NCBI RefSeq assembly: GCF_000784735.1
Contig: NZ_JSYG01000004.1
Location: 372,001-436,000 of the forward strand
Reading direction: 5' to 3'
Length of the DNA: 64,000 nucleotides
Source: Dickeya undicola
GTDB lineage: Bacteria; Pseudomonadota; Gammaproteobacteria; Enterobacterales; Enterobacteriaceae
Within the stretch, counting starts at the first letter, position 1, and every line of letters starts with the position of its first letter. Positions 47,532 through 57,527 of this stretch are shown piece after piece. Below the pieces are notes generated by a model. It saw nothing but the letters and a program-made list of their open reading frames with translations. It was not told the DNA's origin and did not search any database. The translations under genes and the position numbers were made by a program.

Positions 47532-48440
47532 ATGCTCGATGGCGTATCGCTGGATCAATTACGAACATTCATTGCCGCCGTTGATGAAGGAAGCTTCTCG
47601 GCAGCGGCGCGTCGACTCAGGCGAGCGCAGTCCGCCATCAGTGAGCTGGTACGTGGTCTGGAAGAACAGCTTAATGTGGAGCTTTTTGATCGCAGTGGCC
47701 GTTACCCGAGGCTGACACCGATAGGTACGGCATTACTGGTCAATGCTCGCAATATCGTCGCCGGTGTTGATGCGATGAAATCGCGTGCCAAAGGCATGGC
47801 CGCCGGGCTGGAACCGGAGCTAACCATCGTGGTCGATGTCTTCTTCCCCATTGACGTACTGACTGACGCGGCCAAAGCATTCCGCGAACAGTTTCCCAAC
47901 GTGCCATTACGCGTCTATGTTGAAGCGTTGGGCGCGGCGTACCAACCGGTATTGGACAGGCACGCCAGTGTGGGTATCGTCGGTTTTCTTCCGGTGACGC
48001 CGCCGGGCATCGTCACCGAGCCTCTGGCCCGCGTCGCCTTCGCCATGGTCGCCGCCGCAGACCATCCGCTCGCCGCGTTTCAGGGGCCGATCCCCCGGCA
48101 GGAACTCGCCAACCATGTCCAACTGGTACTGACCGATCGCTCTGAGCATTCCACAGGGCGAGAATTTGGCGTCATGTCCCCCAAAACCTGGAAACTGGCA
48201 GACCTCTTTGCTAAACAGGCTTTCTTACTCAATGGGTTGGGCTGGGGGGGAATGCCGATACATACCGTCCAGTCAGACCTTGAAAGCGGTCGTCTGGTCA
48301 AACTCACCATTGAAGATGAACCGGTTAACGAGCCGTCCATGCTGATGTCGGCCGTATACCGTATCGATAACCCACCAGGCCCCGCTGGCCGCTGGCTTAT
48401 CGAACGGATGACCGCCTGTTCCCGCCTCCGCCCGACCTGA
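47532..48440 (+). CDS. LysR-family regulator next to azoR
   Basis: A 302-residue LysR regulator with an N-terminal winged helix-turn-helix (FSAAARRLRRAQSAISELVRGLEEQ) and a C-terminal effector domain. It diverges from azoR across 135 bp, a typical LysR-target arrangement. The ATG at 47532 (MLDGVSLDQL) is the natural start. It ends 13 bp from the convergent ABC ATPase gene. Confidence 0.88.
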   Translation: MLDGVSLDQLRTFIAAVDEGSFSAAARRLRRAQSAISELVRGLEEQLNVELFDRSGRYPRLTPIGTALLVNARNIVAGVDAMKSRAKGMAAGLEPELTIVVDVFFPIDVLTDAAKAFREQFPNVPLRVYVEALGAAYQPVLDRHASVGIVGFLPVTPPGIVTEPLARVAFAMVAAADHPLAAFQGPIPRQELANHVQLVLTDRSEHSTGREFGVMSPKTWKLADLFAKQAFLLNGLGWGGMPIHTVQSDLESGRLVKLTIEDEPVNEPSMLMSAVYRIDNPPGPAGRWLIERMTACSRLRPT

Positions 48441-48453
48441 CACGCCAGTAACA

Positions 48454-49212
48454 TCAGTGAGCGCGTAATTCAGACAAGAATTTCTGCGCCCGTTCGCTTT
48501 GCGGGTGTGTAAAAAAATCGTCTGGATTACCCGTTTCGATGAGTGTGCCTTTATCCATAAACCAAATGGTATCCGCCACTTCGCGAGCAAAATTCATCTC
48601 ATGTGTCACGCACATCATCGTCATACCGTCACGGGCCAAATTTTTCATGACCTGAAGCACCTCACCGACCATTTCCGGGTCCAACGCACTGGTCGGTTCG
48701 TCAAACAGCATTACCGGTGGGTCCATCGCTAATGCCCGCGCAATGGCAACACGCTGTTGCTGGCCTCCGGATAGCTGCCCTGGATATGCATCGGCCTTAT
48801 CCGCCAGGCCAACCCGTTCAAGCAACTCCAGTGCTCTGGCACGCGCTTGCGGACGGCTTTGCTTTCTCACATTAACCGGTGCCAGCATAATGTTATCGGC
48901 CACGGAAAGGTGCGGGAAAAGATTGAAACTCTGGAAGACAAACCCGACATTACACCGGTAGTCATTAATATTCAGGTTGGCGGAATGTATATCTTTTCCA
49001 TCAAAGTTGATGATGCCGCCCTGAATTTCCTCCAGCCGATTGACGGTTCGAATCAAGGTGGACTTTCCTGATCCTGATGGCCCACAAACGACCACCACCT
49101 CTCCCAGCTTAATTTCTGCCGTAATACTATTGAGAGCATGATAAGCACCGTACCACTTGTTCACCCCCACAAAGGTAATCATTGGGGGAGAATTATGTTT
49201 TATCGTTGACAT
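48454..49212 (-). CDS. Polar amino-acid ABC transporter ATPase
   Basis: A 252-residue GlnQ/GltL-type ATPase. Walker [10 protein letters not shown], signature LSGGQQQR and Walker [20 protein letters not shown] are present. It ends the operon of a substrate-binding protein and two permeases. The ATG at 49212 follows AAGGTG. It supplies energy for uptake of an acidic or polar amino acid. Confidence 0.92.
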   Translation of the reverse strand: MSTIKHNSPPMITFVGVNKWYGAYHALNSITAEIKLGEVVVVCGPSGSGKSTLIRTVNRLEEIQGGIINFDGKDIHSANLNINDYRCNVGFVFQSFNLFPHLSVADNIMLAPVNVRKQSRPQARARALELLERVGLADKADAYPGQLSGGQQQRVAIARALAMDPPVMLFDEPTSALDPEMVGEVLQVMKNLARDGMTMMCVTHEMNFAREVADTIWFMDKGTLIETGNPDDFFTHPQSERAQKFLSELRAH

Positions 49213-49238
49213 AAGCACACCTTAAGATGAATAACCGC

Positions 49239-49943
49239 TCAGGCAACACCTGCTCGCTTATAAGAAATTCGACGTTCGATATAGCGTGAAAATTGGGTCA
49301 GCAAATAGCCGAGGATGAAATAGATAATCGCCAACAGGAAAAATACCTGAAAGGATTTCGTGAGCAAGGCATTATTAATCTGATTAGCCGCATAGGTTAA
49401 CTCGTTAACACTAATAATATAGGCCAAAGACGTATCTTTAATCACGGACACACATTGCCCTATTAACGCAGGTATCATGTTATACAATGCTTGCGGTAAC
49501 ATGACCTTTTTCAGCGACTGAATATAGCTTAACCCTACCGCACGCGATGCCTCCATCTGGCCTTTGGGCAACCCCTGAATCCCGGCGCGGACAATCTCTG
49601 AAATATAGGCACCTTCATAAATCACCAGCGTGATCAACATGGTCGAAAAACCACTAATAGCATGACCAATCAACGCAGGTGCGAAAAAATATACCCAGAA
49701 AATAAACATCAGTAATGGCACGCCGCGCACCAGATACACGATGCAGGTCGCCGGGCGGTTCAACCAGGGAAAAGGGCTGATGCGCGCCACTGCCAGTAAA
49801 ATTCCCAGCGGGAGGGCCAATAAGATCCCCAGCGCAGACAATATTAATGTCACTACAATTCCGCCCAGTGGACCTTGTGGATATTGCCCGATTAACAGCA
49901 ATAGTCCGTTATCGCGTAAGATATGCATCATGTCACCCATCAT
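49239..49943 (-). CDS. Amino-acid ABC permease 2
   Basis: A 234-residue HisM/GltK-type permease with about five helices. The EAA loop reads EASRAVGLSYIQSLKKVMLPQA. Its ATG shares one base with the stop of permease 1 (TAATG), so translation is coupled. The two permeases form the heterodimeric channel. An internal ATG at 49928 is a possible start. Confidence 0.9.
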   Translation of the reverse strand: MMGDMMHILRDNGLLLLIGQYPQGPLGGIVVTLILSALGILLALPLGILLAVARISPFPWLNRPATCIVYLVRGVPLLMFIFWVYFFAPALIGHAISGFSTMLITLVIYEGAYISEIVRAGIQGLPKGQMEASRAVGLSYIQSLKKVMLPQALYNMIPALIGQCVSVIKDTSLAYIISVNELTYAANQINNALLTKSFQVFFLLAIIYFILGYLLTQFSRYIERRISYKRAGVA

Positions 49944-50635
49944 TACCTCGATTTAATACGATAACGTTGTTCAAGCACACTGCCCATGTACATAATAAGC
50001 AGTGAAACCGCGAGATAAATGAATGTTGCCAGTAAATAAACCTCTACCGTATGGAATGATTCACTTTCAATTTCTCGGGTAGCATAAGTTAATTCAGCAA
50101 GTCCAATTGCCATTGCCAGGCTACTATTTTTAAACAACAAAACGGAATGGTTCACCAGCGCGGGCAAGGCAATTCGTAATGCCTGAGGAACCACCACCAG
50201 ACGCGCCGTTTTGAGGTAGCTCAGGCCAAGCGCCCGTGAGGTTTCGTATTGTGAATAAGGAATAGAACGGATGCCGCCCCGTAAATCCTCCGACATATAA
50301 GCCGACATGGTTAGCCCAATAGAGATAAAGGCACATAAAAACTCGCCATGATGTTCGTTAATCCAGCGCTGTATATCCATCGGGAGCAATGCTGGAATAC
50401 CGAAATACCAGATAAATAGCTGGACCAGCATGGGAACATTTTGGTGATATTCCACATAGACAGCCACAACAGGATGAAACAGCTTTTGATTACTCATCCT
50501 GATAATGGCTAATACCGCACCGAGCACCATTGCCAGAACCCAGGAAGACAATGACAGCCCCATCATGGTAATAAACCCATTAAATATTCTTGATGGATAA
50601 TCACCCGTTAGCAGGACAGAGAAATCCAGCGACAT
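49943..50635 (-). CDS. Amino-acid ABC permease 1
   Basis: A 230-residue HisQ/GltJ-type permease. The EAA loop is ETSRALGLSYLKTARLVVVPQA. Hydrophobic helices lie near 20-45, 60-80, 95-115 and 190-215. It is separated from the upstream binding-protein gene by 153 bp that contain a full palindromic repeat. Confidence 0.9.
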   Translation of the reverse strand: MSLDFSVLLTGDYPSRIFNGFITMMGLSLSSWVLAMVLGAVLAIIRMSNQKLFHPVVAVYVEYHQNVPMLVQLFIWYFGIPALLPMDIQRWINEHHGEFLCAFISIGLTMSAYMSEDLRGGIRSIPYSQYETSRALGLSYLKTARLVVVPQALRIALPALVNHSVLLFKNSSLAMAIGLAELTYATREIESESFHTVEVYLLATFIYLAVSLLIMYMGSVLEQRYRIKSR

Positions 50636-50664
50636 AGTTCTAACCTTTAATTAGGTGTGCTATT

Positions 50665-50746
50665 TATACCCGTCATACGTCAGGTTGCAGGTGCGGTGTT
50701 CTAAACGCAGCGTATTTCCCCTGCAACCCGAATACTTTATGTTATA
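50665..50746. repeat. Dispersed palindromic repeat inside ABC operon
   Basis: The arm tatacccgtcatacgtcagg and the opposing ctgcaacccgaatacttt, in the gap between the binding-protein and permease genes. It could help separate their expression levels. Confidence 0.75.
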
Positions 50747-50788
50747 AGATAATGCTGTTATTTTTTGGTAGGGCACAATCAACCAGCT

Positions 50789-51604
50789 TTATTCCTTAAT
50801 TGGTTTTATAGTAAAGTTGCGCTGCAACTTATACGCGGTATTAGGACCAACCCATTTATCAAAAATGTTGGCCGCCTCACCTGATTTTTCCATATTCCCG
50901 AGGATTTCATTCACCTTGCCCAGAAATGCCGGTTCATCCTTACGTATTCCCAGCCCCCAATGTTCGACCATAATTTCCGGCTCCAGAATATCGATGCTAT
51001 CTTTGCCCGTAAGCTGATTTTTATACTTCACCAACATCAGCTCGCCAAGCGCGATGCCATCAACCTTGCTCTGCTGGAGCGCCAGGAAAGCGGCGGGGGG
51101 GTCCTGAAAGGTCATGGTCGGTGAACCCGGCAGGACTTTTTTAACCGCCATTTCTGAAGTAGACCCTTTAGGCGCACTAATGCGTTTCCCTGATAACGCA
51201 TAAATATCCTTGAAGCCGTCGTTATGGCGTGCGGCAATTTTAGTCAGGCTGAGATAATATTGATCGCTATAGGCTATCTGCTGGGCGCGCTCTGGTGTCC
51301 AGCCTAATGCGGCAGCCAGAATATCCACTCGCCCCTGAATCAATTCAGGAATACGGGCTGGAACGGAAATTTGTTTTAATTCCAGCTTAACGCCCAGGCC
51401 GTCAGCGATGGACTTACAAAAGTCTACGTCATACCCTTCTAATTGCCGGGTTTCAGGATTAGTAAAACTGAATGGTTCTGTCGTCCCCAATGTACCGCAA
51501 ACCAGCACGCCTTTTGCTTTTATATCCGCAAGCTGATCGGCCGAGGCTTGCATGGCAGTAAAAATAGATCCAACTGCAATTAACGATGCCACTAAACGAC
51601 GCAT
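50789..51604 (-). CDS. Periplasmic amino-acid-binding protein
   Basis: A 271-residue family 3 solute-binding protein. The signal peptide runs MRRLVASLIAVGSIFTAMQASADQ, then VLVCGTLGTTEPFSF begins lobe I. GYDVDFCKSIADGLGVKLEL is characteristic of polar amino-acid binders. It is transcribed first in the operon, diverging from the LysR gene at 51759. The ligand is unknown; glutamate/aspartate or a related acid is likely from the neighbours. Confidence 0.88.
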   Translation of the reverse strand: MRRLVASLIAVGSIFTAMQASADQLADIKAKGVLVCGTLGTTEPFSFTNPETRQLEGYDVDFCKSIADGLGVKLELKQISVPARIPELIQGRVDILAAALGWTPERAQQIAYSDQYYLSLTKIAARHNDGFKDIYALSGKRISAPKGSTSEMAVKKVLPGSPTMTFQDPPAAFLALQQSKVDGIALGELMLVKYKNQLTGKDSIDILEPEIMVEHWGLGIRKDEPAFLGKVNEILGNMEKSGEAANIFDKWVGPNTAYKLQRNFTIKPIKE

Positions 51605-51758
51605 AAAACCCCCTAATTTTTACATTTATCATGCTTAATCACCCTGTCTGAATAGTATCCTACTCACAGTTAAAAAATAAAAAAAACGACTTAATGTTAT
51701 TGTGTTTAATTCCAAAAAGAGATTTAATAAACCTAAAACCATTCATACTGGTGCAAAC

Positions 51759-52661
51759 ATGACATTCAAACAACTTGAAGCACTTTATTGGGTCGCGCAG
51801 TTAGGTGGTTTCCAACCTGCCGCACTAAAATTGCACACAACACAGTCAGCAATTTCAAAAAGAATACAAGAACTGGAAAATATATTAGGCATTCCGTTAT
51901 TTGACCGAAACCAACGCGCTTCCCGATTAACAGAGAAAGGCGAGGAAATGTTAATCCTGGCGAAACGTATTCTGGATATGCGCGCCTCAGCATTAGAACA
52001 AATCAGCTCTCCTGATATTATTGAACGTTCAATTCGAATTGGTGTAACCGAATTAACAGCGATGACCTGGCTACCGCGTTTAGTTAGGCTGATACAAAGC
52101 CACTACCCTCGGGTCACTCTTGAGCCTGACGTCGATATGAGTATCAATCTTCGAGAAAAATTACTGACCGACCATATTGATTTAATGATTGTGCCTGATG
52201 CATTTTCAGAGCCGCAGTTGGTGTCCCAGCCGGTAGGAAAAGTCGATAATGTGTGGATGTGCAAGCCGGGTTTGTTTAATGATGCTGACGGTGCCCTTCG
52301 TCTGCACGAATTAGGGGAACATAAATTATTAATGGATAAATCAGGGCCGGGATTAATCTATCATCGTTGGTTTAAAATGGTCGGTTTCAACCCGGAGCAT
52401 AAACTGGTAAGTAATAGTATCGTCGCATTACTGGCTTTGACGATATCAGGGTTAGGGATCAGTTATTTCCCTAAAAACTGCCTTCAAAGATTGGTTGATA
52501 TGGGAATGCTGGTAGAACTGGACGTGACGCCGACGCTTCCCCCTGTCACTTACGTGGCCATATATAAATCAGACGTTCGCAGCGAGTTAATCTCATCGAT
52601 TATCATGCTGGCACAAAACTGCTGCGACTTTAATACTATTCTTAGTGGTGATTTATCATAA
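51759..52661 (+). CDS. LysR regulator 1 of the amino-acid block
   Basis: A 300-residue LysR protein with helix-turn-helix FQPAALKLHTTQSAISKRIQELE. In the effector domain IRIGVTELTAMTWLP is nearly the same as in the second LysR at 57528, so the two are paralogous. It diverges from the ABC operon (154 bp) and should regulate it. The ATG at 51759 (MTFKQLEAL) is preferred; the ribosome site is weak. Confidence 0.9.
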   Translation: MTFKQLEALYWVAQLGGFQPAALKLHTTQSAISKRIQELENILGIPLFDRNQRASRLTEKGEEMLILAKRILDMRASALEQISSPDIIERSIRIGVTELTAMTWLPRLVRLIQSHYPRVTLEPDVDMSINLREKLLTDHIDLMIVPDAFSEPQLVSQPVGKVDNVWMCKPGLFNDADGALRLHELGEHKLLMDKSGPGLIYHRWFKMVGFNPEHKLVSNSIVALLALTISGLGISYFPKNCLQRLVDMGMLVELDVTPTLPPVTYVAIYKSDVRSELISSIIMLAQNCCDFNTILSGDLS

Positions 52662-52730
52662 AGATAAGTCGCTCTTACTCGGCCCATCCCTGGGCCTTGC
52701 CCTAAATCTTCAGAGCATAACCCCTGCTGT

Positions 52731-54005
52731 TTACCCTGGGTAAATGCCCCTTTCTTTCCGCGCGGTTAAAATACGCTCACAGGCGACAATATAAGCAGCC
52801 GTTCTGAGCGTGCACTGTTTTTCTGTGGATTTATCCCAAACGGCATGGATAGCGTCGCCGATAATTTTATCCATTCGTGCATTGATTTCCTCTTCGGTCC
52901 AGAAATAACTGGCGATATCCTGCACCCATTCAAAATAGCTGACAGTAACGCCACCGGCATTGCAAATGACATCCGGTACTACCGTCACACCACGTTGTGC
53001 CAGAATATCATCCGCATCGGGATACGTTGGCCCATTCGCCCCCTCAAGCACCAATTTACACTTGAGTCGCTGCGCCCGTGCGGCAGTAATTTGCCCTTCC
53101 AGGGCGGCCGGGACGATAATCTCGGCCTCCACATCCCAAAATAACTCATCAGCCAGTGGCTCCGCCCCCGGAAAACCGACGACAGCTTTATGTGTTTTCA
53201 CCCAGTCCGCTAACGCGCCGAGATCCATACCATTGCCGTTATACAACGTACCGGAATGATCCTGTACACACACCACCCGTGCGCCAGCTTCGGCAAATAA
53301 CACAGCCGCTTCACTGCCAACATTGCCGAACCCCTGCACCGCAACGCGGGAGCGGGCTACATCAATATTCAGCTTTCTGGCGACTTCCCTGCCAGTCACA
53401 AACACGCCGCGGCCGGTCGCTTTTACACGCCCTAATGAGCCGCCAAGATGTACTGGTTTGCCGGTTACAACGCCGGTGACGGTAGCCCCTACATTCATGG
53501 AATAGGTATCCATAACCCAGGCCATCACTTTGGCATTCGTGCCGACGTCAGGCGCGGGAATATCCTGCTGCGGCCCAATAATCAGGCTGATTTCGCTGGT
53601 GTAACGCCGGGTTAAACGCTCCAATTCGCTTTCCGACAGTGTTGCAGGGTCAACCCGAATACCGCCTTTCGCACCGCCGAACGGCAAGTTCAGTGCCGCC
53701 GCTTTGATCGTCATCCAGGCCGACAGCGCCATGACCTCGTTCAAATCCACATTCGGATGGTAACGAATGCCACCTTTACCCGGCCCTCGCGACAGGTTGT
53801 GCTGTACGCGGAAACCTTCAAAATGCCGAATCGTGCCGTCATCCATCACCAACGGGATATCAACGATCAGCGCACGCTTGGGGTGGCGTAACGTATCAAC
53901 CCAGTGCGAGAGGTCACCCAGATAAGGTGCCACCCTGTCAATTTGCGCCAGGTAGGTTTTCCATGCATTAGCATCGTGATTGTTAACATAAGAAAGCTGA
54001 GACAT
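52731..54005 (-). CDS. Glu/Leu/Phe/Val-type dehydrogenase (likely glutamate dehydrogenase)
   Basis: A 424-residue dehydrogenase that deaminates glutamate or a related amino acid to the 2-oxo acid with release of ammonia. The catalytic region has KGGIRYHPNVDL and LPFGGAKGGIRVDP, and PAPDVGTN. The Rossmann domain has VQGFGNVGSEAAVLFAE. Length and motifs are those of the catabolic NAD-type family rather than the ~447-residue NADP GdhA of E. coli. The start ATG at 54005 has AGGAG 9 nt upstream. It is last in the operon, after a repeat element. Confidence 0.88.
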   Translation of the reverse strand: MSQLSYVNNHDANAWKTYLAQIDRVAPYLGDLSHWVDTLRHPKRALIVDIPLVMDDGTIRHFEGFRVQHNLSRGPGKGGIRYHPNVDLNEVMALSAWMTIKAAALNLPFGGAKGGIRVDPATLSESELERLTRRYTSEISLIIGPQQDIPAPDVGTNAKVMAWVMDTYSMNVGATVTGVVTGKPVHLGGSLGRVKATGRGVFVTGREVARKLNIDVARSRVAVQGFGNVGSEAAVLFAEAGARVVCVQDHSGTLYNGNGMDLGALADWVKTHKAVVGFPGAEPLADELFWDVEAEIIVPAALEGQITAARAQRLKCKLVLEGANGPTYPDADDILAQRGVTVVPDVICNAGGVTVSYFEWVQDIASYFWTEEEINARMDKIIGDAIHAVWDKSTEKQCTLRTAAYIVACERILTARKERGIYPG

Positions 54006-54031
54006 GACCGAAAGCTCCTTTATTGCTCTTT

Positions 54032-54092
54032 TATACCCGTCATACTTCAAGTCGCGGGGGGTTGTCCTGCAACTTGAAGTATTTGTGGTATG
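54032..54092. repeat. Dispersed palindromic repeat between symporter and dehydrogenase genes
   Basis: The arms tatacccgtcatacttcaag and cctgcaacttgaagtattt, directly upstream of the dehydrogenase ribosome site. Confidence 0.8.
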
Positions 54093-54110
54093 GCGTGGTA
54101 ATCGGCAGGA

Positions 54111-55376
54111 TCATTGCCCACGGCTCAGAGCCTGCTGATGCCGTTGTACATCGAACTTACTTTCCCATTTCGCAATCACCAAGGGTGCCAATGCATTACC
54201 TAATACATTGAGTGCGGTATTGGGCATGTCCATTAATCGATAAACCCCGGCGATAAACGCGATCCCTTCCAGGGGGATACCAACGCTGGATAACGTTGCG
54301 GATAAAATGACAAACATAAATCCCGGTACACCCGCCGCACCTTTCGACGTGATTACCATCGTTGCAACCAGTACCAATTGATCCGATAACGAGAGATGAA
54401 TGTTATAAATCTGAGCGATAAATAACGTCCCGATCCCCAAAAATAACGAGGCACCGTCCAGATTAAACGAATATCCCGTAGGAACGACAAAACTGGTAAT
54501 CGATTTATCCGCACCAAAACGCTCTACCTTTTGCATCACTTGCGGCAATACCGAGGCAGAGCTGGCGCTTGAAAAAGCCAAAACCAATTCGCTACGAATA
54601 AATTTTATCAGCGAGAAAATATTGATACCGGCAACTCGGGCGATAATGCCAAAAATGACCAGGACAAATAACAGCGCAGTAATATAGGTCGTCACAATTA
54701 GCTTAATCAACGGCAGCAACGAGGCAGCGCCAAATGTCGATACCGTGACCCCCATCATGCCAAAAATGCCGATCGGTGAATACGCCATAATCATGTTAGT
54801 GACGCGGAACATCGCATCAGCAATACCTGAAAAGGTGGTTACAATGGCCTCTTTCTTCGATTTTTCCACCGAGCTCAACCCCAGGCTGAACATCACGGCA
54901 AAGAAAATCACCGGCAAGAGATTACCGTTCGCCATAGCAGAAATAATATTGTCGGGGATAATGCCAAGAATAACCTGTCCCAGCCCATGACCATGCGCTG
55001 CCGAACCAGCAACGGATATCGACGTTTTCACCATTGATGACATATCTACGCCTTCACCTGGCTTGACGACATTCCCCACCACCAGCCCGCACAGAATAGC
55101 GACCGTTGTCACACTGAGAAAATAGGCGATCGTTTTGGCACCAAGACGCCCCATAGACTTGCTATCACCGTGCCCGGCAATACCAACGATAAGGCAGGAA
55201 AATACAATAGGAATAACGATCATCTTCATTAACTTGATAAAGATATCGCCAGCAGGCTGCAATATCTGCTCAATAATCCAATGGCTGTATTCTTGATGTT
55301 GGTTCAAAACCAACCCAATACCGATACCGAGACAGAGCCCGATAATGATTTGCCATAACAAGGATATTCTTGGCAT
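54111..55376 (-). CDS. Dicarboxylate/amino-acid:cation symporter (GltP/DctA family)
   Basis: A 421-residue SLC1-type symporter. It has eight or so membrane helices and re-entrant hairpins. The signatures are SASSASVLPQVMQKV, PTGYSFNLDGAS and ITSKGAAGVPGFMFV, plus YRLMDMPNTALNVLGNAL, where Asp-Met and Asn residues bind substrate and cations. The family takes glutamate, aspartate or C4 dicarboxylates. It is the second uptake system of this block. Confidence 0.92.
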   Translation of the reverse strand: MPRISLLWQIIIGLCLGIGIGLVLNQHQEYSHWIIEQILQPAGDIFIKLMKMIVIPIVFSCLIVGIAGHGDSKSMGRLGAKTIAYFLSVTTVAILCGLVVGNVVKPGEGVDMSSMVKTSISVAGSAAHGHGLGQVILGIIPDNIISAMANGNLLPVIFFAVMFSLGLSSVEKSKKEAIVTTFSGIADAMFRVTNMIMAYSPIGIFGMMGVTVSTFGAASLLPLIKLIVTTYITALLFVLVIFGIIARVAGINIFSLIKFIRSELVLAFSSASSASVLPQVMQKVERFGADKSITSFVVPTGYSFNLDGASLFLGIGTLFIAQIYNIHLSLSDQLVLVATMVITSKGAAGVPGFMFVILSATLSSVGIPLEGIAFIAGVYRLMDMPNTALNVLGNALAPLVIAKWESKFDVQRHQQALSRGQ

Positions 55377-55449
55377 AGGTTTCCCCTAACTAGATTGGTT
55401 GTATTGTGTGTTTACTTTTATTTTTATTAATTTCCCCGGTCATCAACTC

Positions 55450-55471
55450 ATGCCAGGGAATGACCTGGCAT
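55450..55471. other. Hairpin between aminotransferase and symporter genes
   Basis: An 8-bp perfect stem (atgccagg / cctggcat) with a 6-nt loop. No T-run follows; it may be a stability element. Confidence 0.4.
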
Positions 55472-55494
55472 CATCTTTCTACGACAGAGATTAT

Positions 55495-56724
55495 TTAACA
55501 CATCGGTGATGCGTTCAGTTTATCGATAGCAGCGCGGATGCGTCGGCATCCTTCATTAATGGCATCCAACGAACTGGCAAAGGAAATACGTAAAAAGGGA
55601 GACATACCGTAAGCCCGGCCACCAACCGTCGCAACACCGCCGTCGGTTAACAGGTATTCGACAACATCGTCATCGCTTCCAAGTACTTTTCCCGACGCCG
55701 TGACTTTACCCAGTAACCCGCTGACATCCACATACAAATAAAACGCCCCGGCTGGTGGTGCAAAACGAATTCCGGGTATCTCACTTAACGCAGAAACAAT
55801 CACGTCACGCCGTGCTTTATAGATCTCCAGCATGGCTTTCACCGGTTGCTGATCACCAGCAAAAGCAGCAACCGCCGCCGCCTGGCTGACCGACGCAGGG
55901 CAGGTCGTTGTCTGCGACAACAGTTTAGCCATAGCAGCAATCAGCCACGCCGGTCCAGCACCGAACCCAAGACGCCACCCTGTCATGGCATAGCCTTTAG
56001 AGGCACCGTTGACGATGAGTATGCGTTCACGCAGGTCAGGTGCCACAGCAGCCATGGAGATATGCTGATGCTCGCCATAAACAAAGTGTTCATAGATTTC
56101 ATCCAGCATAATGAGCACATGTGGATGCTGACGCAGCACCGCGGCCAGCTCACGTAATTCATCCGCTGAATACACCGCACCACTGGGGTTATTCGGGTAA
56201 TTAAGCACCACCCATTTGGTTGATGGCGTAATCGCTTTACTCAGCGCTTCAGGCGTCAGTTTGAACTGATTGACACTATCCCCTTCAATCACAACGGGAA
56301 AGGCGTCATTCAGTACGGCTAAATCAGGATAGGAAACCCAGTAAGGGGCATGAATGATGACTTCATCCTGCGCATTCAGCGTCGCAGCAAACGCGTGGAA
56401 AATAATGTGTTTACCACCACTGCCACACACGATCTCATCCAACCCATACGTCAGGTGATTATCGCGTTGCAGCTTCTGCGCAATGGCCTTTCTCAGCGCC
56501 ACGGTGCCGCTTGCTGGCGTATAATGCGTTTCGCCTTGTCTCATCGCGTTAACCGCGGCCTCGATAATATGTTGTGGCGTATCGAAGTCCGGCTCACCAA
56601 TCGTAAAATTGATGATGTCTTTCCCTTCACTACGTAATTTCCCCACCAATTCGTTGGCAGCAATACTGGGGGATGGTTTAATACGTTTTAAACGATAAGA
56701 AAGCAATGTCGAGTCAGTCATCAT
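55495..56724 (-). CDS. Class I aminotransferase (aspartate type)
   Basis: A 409-residue fold-type I PLP enzyme. INFTIGEPDFDTPQHI at the N-terminus, NYPNNPSGAVYS, and the PLP Lys in NGASKGYAMTGWRLGFG place it with aspartate-type (subfamily Ibeta) aminotransferases. It transfers the amino group of an acidic amino acid to 2-oxoglutarate. Its ATG overlaps the stop of the RraA-like gene by 1 bp (TAATG), which couples it to that enzyme. A second Met follows one codon later. Confidence 0.9.
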   Translation of the reverse strand: MMTDSTLLSYRLKRIKPSPSIAANELVGKLRSEGKDIINFTIGEPDFDTPQHIIEAAVNAMRQGETHYTPASGTVALRKAIAQKLQRDNHLTYGLDEIVCGSGGKHIIFHAFAATLNAQDEVIIHAPYWVSYPDLAVLNDAFPVVIEGDSVNQFKLTPEALSKAITPSTKWVVLNYPNNPSGAVYSADELRELAAVLRQHPHVLIMLDEIYEHFVYGEHQHISMAAVAPDLRERILIVNGASKGYAMTGWRLGFGAGPAWLIAAMAKLLSQTTTCPASVSQAAAVAAFAGDQQPVKAMLEIYKARRDVIVSALSEIPGIRFAPPAGAFYLYVDVSGLLGKVTASGKVLGSDDDVVEYLLTDGGVATVGGRAYGMSPFLRISFASSLDAINEGCRRIRAAIDKLNASPMC

Positions 56725-57380
56725 TACAAATACCCTTTTTCCTGTAATAGCGCGGTATACCAGGAAGCATCACCCGCTGCGATTTGCCGTTTAACCTGTT
56801 CTTCTTTTTCTGCATGACCGGCCGCTAACGATAGCAGTGACTCTTTATATTCATGGGCAAAACACACCACGCCATCTTCGTCGCCGACAAGAATATCGCC
56901 CGGTGAAATGACCTGCCCGCCAACACAAATCGGCGTATTAATTTCACCCGGACCATTTTTAAAGGGGCCTTTATGCGTGATGCTTCTGGCGTAACACGGG
57001 GTATTTTCAAAGCTGGCAACATCACGAATGGCACCATCGACAACAAACCCGACGCAGCCGCGACGAACACAATCCAGCTTGATTAACTCGCCAATGACGG
57101 CATTATTTTCATCACCTTGAGCATCAATCACCAGAACATGTCCCGGTTGAATCATGGTCATGGCTTTATAGACCAGCAAATTGTCGCCACCACGTACTTT
57201 TACCGTTAACGCTGTACCGATCAGTTTGCCGTTTTTATTTATCCGCTGGAGTCCTTTCACGCCAATATTACGCGACATATTATCGCTAAGATGGGGGGTC
57301 ACCACATGCGCGAACGCGTCGCGTTCCTCAGCATTCATCGGGGAGATAGCTGGGTTAACAATGCTGCCAGGATTAGCCAT
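56724..57380 (-). CDS. RraA/HMG-aldolase family protein
   Basis: A 218-residue member of the RraA-like fold. This family includes 4-hydroxy-4-methyl-2-oxoglutarate aldolases (which also decarboxylate oxaloacetate) and the RNase E inhibitor RraA. The metal-site region reads GELIKLDCVRRGCVGFVVDGAIRD, retaining the DGAIRD motif of active aldolases. With an aminotransferase translated directly after it, catalysis on a 2-oxo acid is likely. The ATG at 57380 (MANPGSIVNPA) is chosen; a longer frame to 57413 has no clear site. It is the first gene of the operon. Confidence 0.85.
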   Translation of the reverse strand: MANPGSIVNPAISPMNAEERDAFAHVVTPHLSDNMSRNIGVKGLQRINKNGKLIGTALTVKVRGGDNLLVYKAMTMIQPGHVLVIDAQGDENNAVIGELIKLDCVRRGCVGFVVDGAIRDVASFENTPCYARSITHKGPFKNGPGEINTPICVGGQVISPGDILVGDEDGVVCFAHEYKESLLSLAAGHAEKEEQVKRQIAAGDASWYTALLQEKGYL

Positions 57381-57527
57381 AAATATCTCTAATATCAAAT
57401 GGTTAAAAAGCATTAATCGTCATCGAGTCAGCCTGACTCACCCCGATAGTAATCGTAGACTTTCACCATTTTTAGCGATATTTTAACATGAAACACCATC
57501 ACTTTTTTTCATGAAAAAAGAACGAGA

